From positions 2,356,001-2,420,000 of the forward strand of contig NC_009614.1 of assembly GCF_000012825.1 (NCBI RefSeq): a DNA stretch of 64,000 nucleotides, written 5' to 3'. Position 1 is the stretch's first letter. Each line of letters opens with the position of its first letter. The notes under the pieces were generated by a model that was not told the origin of the DNA, did not search any database, and saw only the letters and a list, made by a program, of their open reading frames with translations. The DNA comes from Phocaeicola vulgatus ATCC 8482. GTDB lineage: Bacteria > Bacteroidota > Bacteroidia > Bacteroidales > Bacteroidaceae. Position numbers and translations under genes: made by a program. Shown in pieces: positions 1 through 9,762 of the stretch.

Positions 1-1
1 A

Positions 2-2473
2 CGTATCCCCGATGATATGAATTGTCTGAGCAACAATAACGTATATCGGATTGTAACCACTTCTCAAGGAGAAGTTTATTTGGCTACATTTGGGGGTGGT
101 CTTAACCGGCTTGTTTCCATGAACGGAGAAGGGGGAGCTATATTTAAATCTTATACAGTGAAGAATGGCCTGCCTTCAGATATCCTGTTGTCTGTAGAAG
201 AGGATGGCGCAGGAAACTTGTGGATAAGTACGGAAAACGGATTGAGTAAATTTATTCCGTCCGAACAACGTTTTGAGAATTATAATGAAAGGGATTTTGG
301 TGGTAAGATACGTTTTGAGGAAGGAACATCGTTGAAGCTTGGTCCCGACACTATTTTGTTTGGCACCAGTCGTGGCGTGCTTTATTTTGAACCGGAGCAC
401 ATTAAGAAGAGTAATTATGTTCCATCCATTATTTTAGGTACTTTGAAGATATCCAATCAGGAGGTAGTTCCAGGCGTACCGGGAAGCTTGTTGCGGCAGT
501 CACTCAATAATACAGAACATCTGGTGCTTTCACATAAGGAGAATATTGTAACCTTATCGTTTGCTGCGTTGGATATGATTTATCCTGAAAATATCCGTTA
601 TGCTTATCGTTTACGCGGATTTGATAAAGAATGGAATTATGTAGACAGACAGCGTACCGCTACATATACTAATCTTCCGAAAGGAGAGTATGTCTTTCAG
701 GTTAAATCGACCAATAGTGATGGGGTTTGGGTAGAGAATGAGCGTAGTTTGAGAATCACCATTCAGCCTTCGTTTTGGGAAACGGCTTGGGCTATGGCAA
801 TTTATATTCTTGCTTTTCTGTTGATTCTGTTTTCAGGAGTATATATATTGTTTACTATTTATCGTCTGAAACATGAAGTGTCTGTGGAACAGCAGGTTTC
901 TGATATAAAGCTTCGCTTTTTTACAAATATTTCTCACGAACTTCGCACTCCGCTGACATTGATTGCAGGTCCTGTGGAATATGTTCTGAAAAACAAGACT
1001 TTGCCGGATGATGTACGTGAGCAATTGCATGTAGTAGAACGTAATACCGACCGTATGCTTCGCTTGGTGAACCAAATTCTTGATTTCCGCAAAATACAGA
1101 AAAATAAGATGAAGTTGCGTATAGAGCAGATAGATATTGTTCCTTTTGTACGCCATATCATGGATAATTTTGAATCGCTGGCCGAAGAGCATCATATTGA
1201 TTTTGTATTCGAAAGTGAAATGCCTTCCTTAAAACTGTGGGTAGATGCGGATAAGTTGGAAAAGATTGTCTTCAATCTGCTTTCCAATGCTTTCAAGTAT
1301 ACTCCACAGGGTAAGATGATTACGCTTTTCATTCATGAAAATGAACATAATGTGGCGATTGGTGTGCAGGATCAAGGTATAGGAATTTCTGAAAGCAAGA
1401 AAGCTTCCCTTTTTGTCCGTTTTGAAAATCTGTTGGACAAGAATTTGTTTAATCAGCAAAGTTCTGGTATCGGTCTTTCTTTGGTTAAGGAATTGGTGGA
1501 ACTGCACAAAGCGACTATCCGTGTGGATAGTAAAGAGGGGGAGGGCAGTTGTTTCACGGTTGAGTTTTTGAAAGGCAAGGAGCACTATACGGAGAATGTA
1601 GAGTTCATTCTCTCTGATTCTGTCGAAATGAGGCCGGAAGAGGTGGAAGAATCTGTTCAGGGACATGAAGAGAAGAGGAATGAAAGCAAAACGATGTTGC
1701 TGGTTGAAGATAATTTGGAACTTCGTTTCTTTTTGCGTAGTATCTTCATCTCAAATTTCAACGTCATAGAGGCTGTCAATGGGGCTGAAGGTTTGGATAA
1801 GGCTTTGAAGTTTGTTCCGGATATTATTATTAGTGATATCATGATGCCGGAAAAGGATGGTATTACCATGACAGAAGATTTGCGTGCTAATATGGCGACC
1901 AGTCACATTCCAGTCGTTTTACTGACGGCTAAAACGGATATGGACAGTAAGTTGGAAGGTATGGAACTGGGAGTTGAGGATTATATAACGAAACCGTTCA
2001 GTGCTACTTACCTGAAGGCCAGGGTGGAGAATATTCTGACACAACGTGTCAAGTTGCAACAGTTGTATTGTGCGAATCTGATGAATATTCAGCCTGTTGC
2101 GGAGGAAGAACAGCAAACACAGCCTGAGATGTCTTCCCATGACCGTAAGTTTATGGAAAAACTGACGGAATTAATGGAGAAGAATATGGATAATGGCGAT
2201 TTGATCGTGGATGATTTGGTACAGGAGCTTGCGGTGAGCCGTTCTGTCTTTTTCAAGAAACTGAAGACCCTGACAGGACTTGCCCCCATTGAGTTTATTA
2301 AAGAGATGCGTGTGAAACGTGCCGCACAATTGATAGAGAGTGGTGATTATAATATGACGCAGATTGCTTATATGGTAGGTATTAATGATCCTCGTTATTT
2401 CAGCAAATGTTTTAAACAACGTTTTGGTATGACACCTACCGAATATAAAGAGAATGCGAAAAATAAGCGATAA
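2..2473 (+). CDS. Hybrid two-component system regulator (HTCS), 5' truncated by window edge
   Basis: The reading frame is open from base 2 and an internal ATG lies at 17, so the true N-terminus lies outside the window. Counting from that ATG, about residues 1-140 are the last blades of a periplasmic two-component-regulator propeller, 180-250 a Y_Y_Y domain, and 257-282 one membrane segment. A HisKA domain follows with the phospho-acceptor H307 in NISHELRTPL, then a HATPase domain (NAFKYTP, GIGLSLV). A receiver domain has D607 in SDIMMPEKDG, and a C-terminal AraC-type helix-turn-helix ends the protein. This is the one-protein sensor/activator that usually controls a polysaccharide-utilisation locus in Bacteroides: glycan binding outside the cell leads to transcription activation inside. 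Its target is probably upstream of the window, since no SusC/D genes follow directly. Family assignment is firm; the ligand is unknown. Confidence 0.93.
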   Translation, partial: RIPDDMNCLSNNNVYRIVTTSQGEVYLATFGGGLNRLVSMNGEGGAIFKSYTVKNGLPSDILLSVEEDGAGNLWISTENGLSKFIPSEQRFENYNERDFGGKIRFEEGTSLKLGPDTILFGTSRGVLYFEPEHIKKSNYVPSIILGTLKISNQEVVPGVPGSLLRQSLNNTEHLVLSHKENIVTLSFAALDMIYPENIRYAYRLRGFDKEWNYVDRQRTATYTNLPKGEYVFQVKSTNSDGVWVENERSLRITIQPSFWETAWAMAIYILAFLLILFSGVYILFTIYRLKHEVSVEQQVSDIKLRFFTNISHELRTPLTLIAGPVEYVLKNKTLPDDVREQLHVVERNTDRMLRLVNQILDFRKIQKNKMKLRIEQIDIVPFVRHIMDNFESLAEEHHIDFVFESEMPSLKLWVDADKLEKIVFNLLSNAFKYTPQGKMITLFIHENEHNVAIGVQDQGIGISESKKASLFVRFENLLDKNLFNQQSSGIGLSLVKELVELHKATIRVDSKEGEGSCFTVEFLKGKEHYTENVEFILSDSVEMRPEEVEESVQGHEEKRNESKTMLLVEDNLELRFFLRSIFISNFNVIEAVNGAEGLDKALKFVPDIIISDIMMPEKDGITMTEDLRANMATSHIPVVLLTAKTDMDSKLEGMELGVEDYITKPFSATYLKARVENILTQRVKLQQLYCANLMNIQPVAEEEQQTQPEMSSHDRKFMEKLTELMEKNMDNGDLIVDDLVQELAVSRSVFFKKLKTLTGLAPIEFIKEMRVKRAAQLIESGDYNMTQIAYMVGINDPRYFSKCFKQRFGMTPTEYKENAKNKR

Positions 2474-2668
2474 CTTTTGCTGCTATTGGTTGGTTTTTGC
2501 AGCGTTTGTTTTTTTTGATTTCTTGAACGATATGTTTAAATGTAGGGTGTTTCTTTTGTTATGTGAGTGAGTTGCTCATGTTATTTTATTATTTTTCCGG
2601 ATATGCAATGGGGGTTTTTCTGAATTTTTAGTCTTTTACATAGATAATGAACTAAAAAGAAGAAAAAG

Positions 2669-3403
2669 ATGAAAAAAGTAATTTTATTTATGGCAGGTAT
2701 TTTGGCGAGTATGATGTTGAACGCTCAGTCTCGTTGGAGTGTTACGCCGGAAGCCGGCTTGGTAGTGAATAAGGAAAATGAAGGGACATCAGTTACATTA
2801 GGTTTTAAAGCCGGTGCCGGTGTGTTGTATCAGTTAAAGGAAGGGGTGGGAAAGAAGCCTTCTTTTGGCTTGAAGTCCGGGGTTTATATCTTAATGCAGA
2901 AAGGTGGGTATCATCCTATGAGCTGGGGAAACATATCAACAGGGGGAGGATTTAGCATGGATTATGAAAAAACGAATGTTGAGTCCACGCGTTATTATTT
3001 GCAATTGCCTGTTATGGCTCATTGGGGTTTTAAACTTTGTGATGATGTGCGTCTTAAATTAGCAGTAGGACCTTATGTAGCTGTAGGAATTGGTGGACGT
3101 ACTAATGCTTATGTTTCTTCCTCAAAATATAATATAGATGAAGAAACAGGTGTTGGACAGTACGAATACCGGAATGATTATTACCGGTTTGGCACATTTA
3201 AAGGAAAAACAGTAAATGAGGAATTTGGTTTTGAAGCGTCCCCTCGTTTGGATTGGGGAGGAACGGCTTCTGTCGGGATTGCTGTTAAACGGATTTCATT
3301 TACTGTCGGGTATGATTTGGCTTGGGGAAAATATAATAAGGAGCAGAATGATTTAAGGATACGGAATCATATGGTTAGTTTTACTTCAGGGTATAGTTTC
3401 TGA
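2669..3403 (+). CDS. PorT-like outer-membrane beta-barrel protein
   Basis: The 244-residue protein has a clear Sec signal peptide (about residues 1-19, ending LNAQ). The rest is rich in glycine and aromatic residues with alternating amphipathic strands (for example YYLQLPVMAHWGFKL, VGIAVKRISFTVGYDLAWG), and it ends in phenylalanine, as outer-membrane barrels do. This matches the small 8-10-strand 'outer membrane beta-barrel domain' (PorT-like) proteins of Bacteroidetes. Function is not known. It stands alone, about 195 bp after the HTCS gene, and is closed by a strong terminator at 3424-3488, so it is probably monocistronic. An ATG with an A-rich leader (AAAAAGAAGAAAAAG) supports the start. 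Confidence 0.8.
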   Translation: MKKVILFMAGILASMMLNAQSRWSVTPEAGLVVNKENEGTSVTLGFKAGAGVLYQLKEGVGKKPSFGLKSGVYILMQKGGYHPMSWGNISTGGGFSMDYEKTNVESTRYYLQLPVMAHWGFKLCDDVRLKLAVGPYVAVGIGGRTNAYVSSSKYNIDEETGVGQYEYRNDYYRFGTFKGKTVNEEFGFEASPRLDWGGTASVGIAVKRISFTVGYDLAWGKYNKEQNDLRIRNHMVSFTSGYSF

Positions 3404-3423
3404 TAAGAAAAGGATAAATGAAA

Positions 3424-3488
3424 CAAACATACACAAAATTCTTTGTTTAAGATTGTTAAATGAAGAATTTTGTGTATGTTTGTTTTTT
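3424..3488 (+). terminator. Strong intrinsic terminator, 20-bp perfect stem
   Basis: Bases 3424-3443 and 3463-3482 are perfect 20-bp inverted repeats (CAAACATACACAAAATTCTT and its complement) with a 19-base loop, followed by a T run. It lies 20 bp after the barrel-protein stop and ends only 25 bp before the DPP-IV start codon, so it insulates the two genes. Confidence 0.85.
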
Positions 3489-3512
3489 ATAAACACGATA
3501 AAAGTTCAATCT

Positions 3513-5954
3513 ATGAGGAAAATGCTATTCATTACCCTTTTAATGGGCGGTTTGTGTACGACAGTTTCTGTTGCAAAAGCGCAGGAACGCTTGCCGGAAT
3601 ATCTGCAGGCAGAGAAATACACACAAGAAAAATTGAACACCATGTTGTTTTCTACTGTGGTGGATCCGCATTGGTTCCAGAAAGGTAATAATTTCTGGTT
3701 CGAGTACAAAACAAGTGAAGGAACCTTTTGGTATGTGGTTGATCCGGCTGCCCGGACAAAGAAGCTTTTGTTTGATAGGGATGAATTAGCTTCCCAGCTT
3801 ACCGAAATTGTAAAAGATCCCTTTGAGGCACGCCATTTGCCAATCACAAATCTGAAAGCGGAAGAAGATGGGCGTACCTTTACTTTTGAAGTAAAGTCAA
3901 CAAAAGATGCGACACCAAAGAAAGATGGCAAGGATAAGAAGGACAAGAAGAATGAGAAGGAAATCTTTTATTTTTCTTATGACTATCCTACCCGTAAATT
4001 GACCCATCTGAAAGATAAAGAAGACGACCTGAAGAAAATCTATTGGGGATCGGTCTCTCCTGATGGTAAAACGGTGATTTATGCCAAGGATTTGAATTTG
4101 TATCGCATGAGTCGTGAAGATTATGAAAAGGCGAAAAAAAATGAAAAGGATAGTACGATCGTGGAAATCCAGCTTACTACAGATGGCATGAAGGATTTTG
4201 GCTATGGTATTCCCTATAGTATGTTGAATACAGATACTTTATGTAATGGCAAGCGTCGTCGTGTAGGTGGAGTGTGGTCTCCGGATTCACGTTATTTTGC
4301 TATGACAGTTTCTGACGATCGCGCTGTGAAAGAGTTATGGGTAATAAATTCGATGGCCCGTCCACGTCCCACATTGGAAACTTATAAATACCAGATGCCG
4401 GGAGAAAAGGAAGCTCCCATAGAACACCTGTACTTGTTTGACTTGGTTGATAATAAACGTAAGGAAATTAAAGTAGCAGCTTATAAAGATCAAAGCATTG
4501 GCCTGGAATACAAACCAATGATGCAAAAACAGCGTGATATGGAAGATCAGGCTGCCGTTTGGCAGGGTGATAACAACCGTTTCTTCCTGACCCGCAGCAG
4601 CCGTGATTTACATCGGATTGATGTTTGTTCCTATACGATAGGACAGGATTCTGTTGTACCAGTAATAAAGGAACGGATGAATACCTATCAGGAAACTCGT
4701 CCTTTAAGAGTCTTGAATGGTGGAAAGGAAATTATTCAATGGAGTGAGCGTGATGGTTGGGCACACCTTTATTTATATGATGATCAGGGTAATTTGAAAA
4801 ATCGTATCACAAAAGGTCCCTGGCACGTGGAGGAAATCTTGAAAGTAGATGACAAGGCGCGTGTGATTTATTTTACTGCCAATGGAATGAATGCGAAAGA
4901 ACATCCTTATTATGAACATTTGTATCGTGTGAATCTGGATGGCAGCGGTTTGAAATTACTGACCAAAGGGGATTATTTCCATCGTGTGGAAGTGGATGAT
5001 GATGCTCGTTTTGTGGTGGATAACTATTCGCGTGTAAATACGGTGCCCTGCGCCATCCTGCTGGATACTAATGGCAATAAGGTAATGGATATTCAGGAGA
5101 GTGATTTTTCACAGCTTTTTGCTGCCGGTTATAAATTTCCGGAAATATTTAAGGTAAAGGCGGCTGATGGCGTGACAGATCTGTATGGTGTGATGTATAA
5201 ACCTTTTAATTTTGACTCAACTAAGGTTTATCCTATTGTGGATTATGTTTATCCTGGGCCACAGGTGGAAGGTGTTTATTATCCGTTTACCCGTATGAGC
5301 CCCCGTACCGACCGTTTGGCACAGGCCGGATTTATTGTTATTTCTGTGGGACAACGCGGCGGGCATCCTAGCCGCTCTAAATGGTATCATAATTATGGAT
5401 ATGGAAATATGCGTGATTATCCGCTGGCCGATCATAAATATGCTATCGAGCAATTGGCGCAGCGTCATCATTTTATAGATATAGATAAGGTTGGTATTCA
5501 TGGACATTCGGGAGGTGGATTTATGAGTACGGCGGCTATGTGCCAATACCCGGATTTCTTCAAAGTGGCTGTTTCTTGTGCCGGAAATCATGATAACAAT
5601 ATCTATAACCGTTGGTGGAGTGAAACGCATCACGGCGTAAAAGAGGTGGTGAGTGAGAAAGGGGATACAACTTTCGTTTATAAGATTGCTACTAATCCTG
5701 AAATAGCGAAGCAATTGAAAGGAAATTTGTTACTGATTCATGGTGATATTGATAATAATGTGCATCCGGGCAATACCTTACGGGTAGTTGACGCCTTGAT
5801 TCGTGCCGGGAAGCGTTTTGATATGCTGATTCTTCCTCAACAGCGTCATGGATTCGGTGATATGAATGAATATTTCTACTGGAAACTGGTTGATTACTTT
5901 TCCGAACATCTGAAAGGGAAAAGTGAAAAATCGGTAGATATACCGAAACGGTAG
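3513..5954 (+). CDS. Dipeptidyl-peptidase IV family serine peptidase (S9B)
   Basis: The 813-residue protein has a Sec signal peptide (ends SVAKAQ) followed by a DPP-IV N-terminal beta-propeller and a C-terminal alpha/beta-hydrolase domain. The catalytic triad is visible: S666 in GHSGGG, D747 in HGDIDNNVHP and H779 in QQRHGFGD. Such enzymes remove N-terminal X-Pro or X-Ala dipeptides in the periplasm or at the outer membrane and help the cell use peptides. A longer frame opens at 3453, but the signal peptide begins at the ATG at 3513, which also lies after the upstream terminator. A lysine/aspartate-rich insert of about 20 residues (near residues 132-150, KKDGKDKKDKKNEK) interrupts the propeller. 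The substrate is inferred from the family only. Confidence 0.9.
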   Translation: MRKMLFITLLMGGLCTTVSVAKAQERLPEYLQAEKYTQEKLNTMLFSTVVDPHWFQKGNNFWFEYKTSEGTFWYVVDPAARTKKLLFDRDELASQLTEIVKDPFEARHLPITNLKAEEDGRTFTFEVKSTKDATPKKDGKDKKDKKNEKEIFYFSYDYPTRKLTHLKDKEDDLKKIYWGSVSPDGKTVIYAKDLNLYRMSREDYEKAKKNEKDSTIVEIQLTTDGMKDFGYGIPYSMLNTDTLCNGKRRRVGGVWSPDSRYFAMTVSDDRAVKELWVINSMARPRPTLETYKYQMPGEKEAPIEHLYLFDLVDNKRKEIKVAAYKDQSIGLEYKPMMQKQRDMEDQAAVWQGDNNRFFLTRSSRDLHRIDVCSYTIGQDSVVPVIKERMNTYQETRPLRVLNGGKEIIQWSERDGWAHLYLYDDQGNLKNRITKGPWHVEEILKVDDKARVIYFTANGMNAKEHPYYEHLYRVNLDGSGLKLLTKGDYFHRVEVDDDARFVVDNYSRVNTVPCAILLDTNGNKVMDIQESDFSQLFAAGYKFPEIFKVKAADGVTDLYGVMYKPFNFDSTKVYPIVDYVYPGPQVEGVYYPFTRMSPRTDRLAQAGFIVISVGQRGGHPSRSKWYHNYGYGNMRDYPLADHKYAIEQLAQRHHFIDIDKVGIHGHSGGGFMSTAAMCQYPDFFKVAVSCAGNHDNNIYNRWWSETHHGVKEVVSEKGDTTFVYKIATNPEIAKQLKGNLLLIHGDIDNNVHPGNTLRVVDALIRAGKRFDMLILPQQRHGFGDMNEYFYWKLVDYFSEHLKGKSEKSVDIPKR

Positions 5955-5982
5955 ATTTAGGATCATTGCCGGACGAATATGA

Positions 5983-6030
5983 AAGGAGCACAGAGGTTCG
6001 TGTCATTAAGATACCTTTGTGCTCCTTGTT
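5983..6030. terminator. Bidirectional terminator between convergent genes
   Basis: Bases 5983-5996 (AAGGAGCACAGAGG) pair with 6013-6026 (CCTTTGTGCTCCTT), with one G-T pair, and a T-rich run follows. The hairpin separates the DPP-IV gene from the opposing kinase gene. Confidence 0.75.
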
Positions 6031-6039
6031 GTTTTTATA

Positions 6040-7122
6040 TTATAGCAGACTGTTGATATAAGCCTTCATGTCCGGTGTAGCGGATTTTGCTTCCAGATAC
6101 AGTTTATACTGCGCTTTGGTGCGTACCAGATTATGGTCTTTATACCGGGTTTGATAATACGTGTCTCCGTTTATATAATCTGCTAAAAAGCGTACAGCTT
6201 GCATATAGGGGAACAGGGTGGCAGCGTAAGGTAGCATTTCTATTTCGAGAGGAGTCAGGAAAGTCCGGGCCGATTCAATATAACCTTTGGTAAATGCTTT
6301 GAAGATTTCCATGTTGAACTTCACCTTATTTAAATCAGCCTCATCCTCCTTGCCGGTATTGGCTGCCGAACGGAGGAAATCACCGAAATCGGAGAAAATG
6401 AAACTGGGCATTACCGTGTCCAGGTCAATGACACACAACACTTTTCCGTTTTCATCAAATAACATGTTGCTTACTTTTGTGTCACAGTGGCAGATGCGTT
6501 TGGGCAATTTGCCTTCACGGTAAAAACGTTCAGCGCTGCACATCGTATCAGCATCTTTTTCTATAGCGTCCACTATGTCCTGTACTTCTGCCAAACGGCC
6601 GGATATGTTGGCGGATACGGCTTCACGTAATTGTTTTAAGCGGAATTCCATATTGTGGAAATCGGGGATGATTTCTCCGAGTTGTTCGGGCACATCAGCC
6701 AGCATGGCCTGGAATTCACCAAACTTCAGTCCTGCCAGATGGGAAGATTCCGGTGTAACTGTTTCCAATGTTTGTGAACGCGGAATAAATATTGAAATTC
6801 GCCAATAACCTTCTCCATCATAGAAATAGGTCTTGCCATTGGTGGAAGGTAGAAAATGGAGTACCTTACGTTCAATGTCCTCTTCGTGTCTGGCTTCCAG
6901 CTTTTGGCGGATGTGTCTGGTCACTACTTCTATATTGTGTTGCAGCATTTCAATATTGGTAAATATTAAATGGTTGATTCGTTGCAATACATAGTCAGGC
7001 TCTTCAGGAGATACCGATTTTACCAGATAAGTCTGATTGATGAGGCCGGATGTCAAAGCTTTGATTTCTTTCACTTCACCCACTTTGGGGAACTGTTTGA
7101 TAATTTTTTTGAGGTTTTCCAT
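6040..7122 (-). CDS. APH-family sugar kinase, NahK-like (older name 'mucin desulfatase')
   Basis: The protein has about 360 residues with the aminoglycoside/choline-kinase fold. A Brenner motif HCDTKVSN (H212, catalytic D214, N219) is followed by the metal-binding motif VIDLDTV (D233/D235). The Bacteroides relatives are often labelled 'putative mucin desulfatase' or phosphotransferase, and the fold also includes N-acetylhexosamine 1-kinase (NahK). A role in phosphorylating an amino sugar from mucin or host glycans is therefore plausible but inferred. The open frame begins at a TTG at 7158; the ATG at 7122 (MENLKKII) is the better start. It is transcribed toward the DPP-IV gene and separated from the upstream transporter by a terminator. 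Real antibiotic phosphorylation is unlikely. Confidence 0.75.
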   Translation of the reverse strand: MENLKKIIKQFPKVGEVKEIKALTSGLINQTYLVKSVSPEEPDYVLQRINHLIFTNIEMLQHNIEVVTRHIRQKLEARHEEDIERKVLHFLPSTNGKTYFYDGEGYWRISIFIPRSQTLETVTPESSHLAGLKFGEFQAMLADVPEQLGEIIPDFHNMEFRLKQLREAVSANISGRLAEVQDIVDAIEKDADTMCSAERFYREGKLPKRICHCDTKVSNMLFDENGKVLCVIDLDTVMPSFIFSDFGDFLRSAANTGKEDEADLNKVKFNMEIFKAFTKGYIESARTFLTPLEIEMLPYAATLFPYMQAVRFLADYINGDTYYQTRYKDHNLVRTKAQYKLYLEAKSATPDMKAYINSLL

Positions 7123-7159
7123 AGGTTTGTTTGAATAATGTCTATATATACGAAACAAA

Positions 7160-7197
7160 GATAACTTCTTTCCTTCAATTGGAGGAAAGAAGTTATC
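7160..7197 (-). terminator. Terminator of the phosphate transporter gene
   Basis: A perfect 15-bp inverted repeat (7160-7174 and 7183-7197) with an 8-base loop lies just after the transporter stop on the minus strand and is followed by TTTG-rich sequence. It lies between the two minus-strand genes and implies that they are transcribed separately. Confidence 0.7.
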
Positions 7198-7229
7198 TTA
7201 AAAAACATATAATAGGAATATAAATCTTT

Positions 7230-9482
7230 TTATTTTTTCAAATCAGTCTGGAACATACGGTCGGCGCGTAACAGATGACGCCAGTAGGAAACCAATTCTT
7301 GTGATTCCTGCAATACATTGAGGTACACCATGGAAGCTTTTACATTGACATCCCGTTCTTGTATGCGGTCCATCTGTTCTTTGCGCAAGGTAGAGATCTT
7401 GCCTTTCAGAAGGGCGCCTTCACGTAGCAAGGCATCAGTCTGATCGTAGGCCTTGTTGGCAAGTACTTCAGTAGCCTTGGTCATTAATGCGGTCATCTCA
7501 TCGCGGATAGGGATGAACTCGTTAGTGGCACGTTCCGATAATGGGGTGAACTTATTGTCCACATGTTCTTTACAAGGATCGCAGATACGTTTCAGACAGT
7601 AAAGCATTTGTTCACAACTGTTGCTTCCCAAGTGGAACCAAGTGTTTTTCTCGATAGCAGTAAAGTTGTCTATACGGCGCAGACCTAGTATTTCTTTACG
7701 GCGTATCTTTTTTAACATTTCTTTCTGATTGTCGGTATTGTTCACGGCCTTGCGCAGAGCTTTCAGATTTTCGTTGATGAAACCGTCGGTTATCTGCCGA
7801 TAGGTTTCATTGGTGAATGCCATTTCGGCTACCAATGTGTTATTTACATGCTGGCGGAGTAATCTCCAACGCTCTTCTTTGTCTTTACTGGCAATGAGGC
7901 GGGAGAATATGTCGTCTTTGCCTTTATCCTTCTGTTTCTTGCTGTAGTGTATGTTGCTGCGAACCAATAAGAAGATGGCAAGTGCAATAAGGGCCAACAT
8001 GGCGAATGTGCCTCCATAATACATGATGAGCGTAACCACAAAACAGATAGTGAAAGCGGCTCCGGCAGTGATGAACCATCCACCGATAACAGAAAGCACA
8101 CCGGTGATACGGTATACGGCACTGTCACGGCTCCAGGCACGGTCGGCTAATGAACTACCCATAGCTACCATGAAAGTTACGTAAGTGGTAGAAAGAGGGA
8201 GTTTCAAAGAGGTTCCCAAAGCTATGAGCAGACCGGCCAGTACCAAATTGACAGAAGCGCGTATCAAATCAAATGCTGCCCCGTTCTCCATAATCATCAC
8301 ATCTTTGTTAAAACGGCTGTCGGCCCATCGTTTCAGATTGTCGGGCAATATTTTGGCTATACTTTCCGAAGCGCTCATGGTAGAACGGACAATACTGCGT
8401 GCTACAGCGGAAGAACCAAACATTTCGTCACCTTCATCCTGACGCGAGAGATCTACCGAAGTCTTCACTACATTTTGCGCTTTTTTTGAAGTAATCAGCG
8501 CATATACCATAATGACGCCTGCTAAAAATAAAAAAAGAAATGGGGTTTTAGCCGGACCATTCAGTGAGTTCATCAAGTATCCCATTGGTTCACCGTTTCC
8601 ATTAGCCATGAAGTCTGTATAAGCTGAGAAGCCTGCCAAGGGCACACCGATGAAGTTTACTAAGTCATTGCCTGCAAAAGCCATAGCTAAGGCAAAAGTA
8701 CCTAACATTACCACCACCTTGAATATATTTATCTTGCACCAATGCAATATTTGCATCAGAATGGTGAAGAACACAAAACTGCAACTTACTAACATCAAGG
8801 TGTTTTCCTGAATCCAATGTTTGTTTTCGGTGGTCATGAAGGCGGAATCTTTCAGACCTTTTATCAACATGAAGTAGATAATGGCCGTAACAGCAATACC
8901 GCCGAACAGTCCGATAGTGTATTTCAGTTTCTTTGTATAATTAAATGTGAAGAGAAGACGGGAGAGATATTGTACTAATGTGCCGAAGAAGAAAGCTACT
9001 GCTACTGAGAGGAAGATACCTAAAATGACGGACAATGCCTTTTCCGTATTCAGCAGATCAGCAAATCCTAGCATTCCGGTTTCGTCTCCTGCTATTTTGA
9101 TAAGAGCTAGAACGAAAGTACCTCCCAATAGTTCGAATACCATGGATACGGTAGTGGAGGTAGGCATTCCTAAGGAATTGAAAATATCCAATAGGACTAC
9201 GTCTGTTACCATAACTGCTAGAAAGATACACATTAACTCCTGAAAATAAAATTGTTCAGGCCTGAAAATACCGTGCCGTGCGATTTCCATCATACCGTTG
9301 CTCAGTGTGGCGCCGATGAAGATACCGAAAGCGGCAATGGCGATGATGGTCTTGAATGACGCGGCTTTAGCACCGATGGCGGAATTCATAAAGTTCACTG
9401 CGTCGTTGCTGACGCCTACTACCAAATCGAATATGGCTAGCAGAAAAAGGAATACGACGATTCCCAAAAACATTGTTTCCAT
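7230..9482 (-). CDS. Inorganic phosphate transporter (PiT/PHO4) fused to a PhoU-like domain
   Basis: The 750-residue inner-membrane protein carries both PiT signatures: GVSNDAVNFMNSAIGA near the N-terminus, and its inverted-repeat partners GMPTSTTVSMVFELLGG and LPLSTTYVTFMVAMGSSLA. About ten to twelve hydrophobic segments are spread over residues 1-510. The last 230 residues are soluble, charged and helical (KAVNNTDNQKEMLKKIRR...), resembling a PhoU/TIM44-like regulatory tail. PiT proteins import phosphate as metal-phosphate using an ion gradient. A PhoU domain attached to the permease suggests that uptake is controlled within one protein. The ATG at 9482 is preceded by a -7 promoter element at 9512-9519. 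Confidence 0.9.
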   Translation of the reverse strand: METMFLGIVVFLFLLAIFDLVVGVSNDAVNFMNSAIGAKAASFKTIIAIAAFGIFIGATLSNGMMEIARHGIFRPEQFYFQELMCIFLAVMVTDVVLLDIFNSLGMPTSTTVSMVFELLGGTFVLALIKIAGDETGMLGFADLLNTEKALSVILGIFLSVAVAFFFGTLVQYLSRLLFTFNYTKKLKYTIGLFGGIAVTAIIYFMLIKGLKDSAFMTTENKHWIQENTLMLVSCSFVFFTILMQILHWCKINIFKVVVMLGTFALAMAFAGNDLVNFIGVPLAGFSAYTDFMANGNGEPMGYLMNSLNGPAKTPFLFLFLAGVIMVYALITSKKAQNVVKTSVDLSRQDEGDEMFGSSAVARSIVRSTMSASESIAKILPDNLKRWADSRFNKDVMIMENGAAFDLIRASVNLVLAGLLIALGTSLKLPLSTTYVTFMVAMGSSLADRAWSRDSAVYRITGVLSVIGGWFITAGAAFTICFVVTLIMYYGGTFAMLALIALAIFLLVRSNIHYSKKQKDKGKDDIFSRLIASKDKEERWRLLRQHVNNTLVAEMAFTNETYRQITDGFINENLKALRKAVNNTDNQKEMLKKIRRKEILGLRRIDNFTAIEKNTWFHLGSNSCEQMLYCLKRICDPCKEHVDNKFTPLSERATNEFIPIRDEMTALMTKATEVLANKAYDQTDALLREGALLKGKISTLRKEQMDRIQERDVNVKASMVYLNVLQESQELVSYWRHLLRADRMFQTDLKK

Positions 9483-9511
9483 ATAATTTTGTCTCTCTAT
9501 TTTATTGGGCG

Positions 9512-9519
9512 CAAAGGTA
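9512..9519 (-). promoter_or_regulatory. -7 element of the phosphate transporter promoter
   Basis: Read on the minus strand this is TACCTTTG, the Bacteroides TAnnTTTG consensus, 30 bp before the transporter ATG. No clear -33 TTTG is seen. Confidence 0.55.
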
Positions 9520-9728
9520 CGGGAGGTATATTATGATAAAATGTCATATATGTTACATTTGTGTTACAGGCGTTTTTTTGTTCGCCACGGATTGCACGGA
9601 TTCACACAACTTGATTTTTAATTTATTATTATCCATATTTAGTGGCGGATCTCTTCTTTTTTGAAACAAATATGAGTGGATAAATAATATTTCACGTTTA
9701 TGTGTGGAATTTATAGAGTGAAAATTTA

Positions 9729-9736
9729 TACCTTTG
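9729..9736 (+). promoter_or_regulatory. -7 element of the purH promoter
   Basis: TACCTTTG matches TAnnTTTG and lies 26 bp before the purH ATG, giving a short leader. The -33 region is not recognisable. No purine riboswitch is evident. Confidence 0.55.
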
Positions 9737-9762
9737 TAGCCCAAATACTTAATCTATAAAAA

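Noticed and set aside
6040..7122. Aminoglycoside resistance gene
   Set aside because: The APH fold is shared by many sugar and choline kinases; context and family point to metabolism, not resistance.
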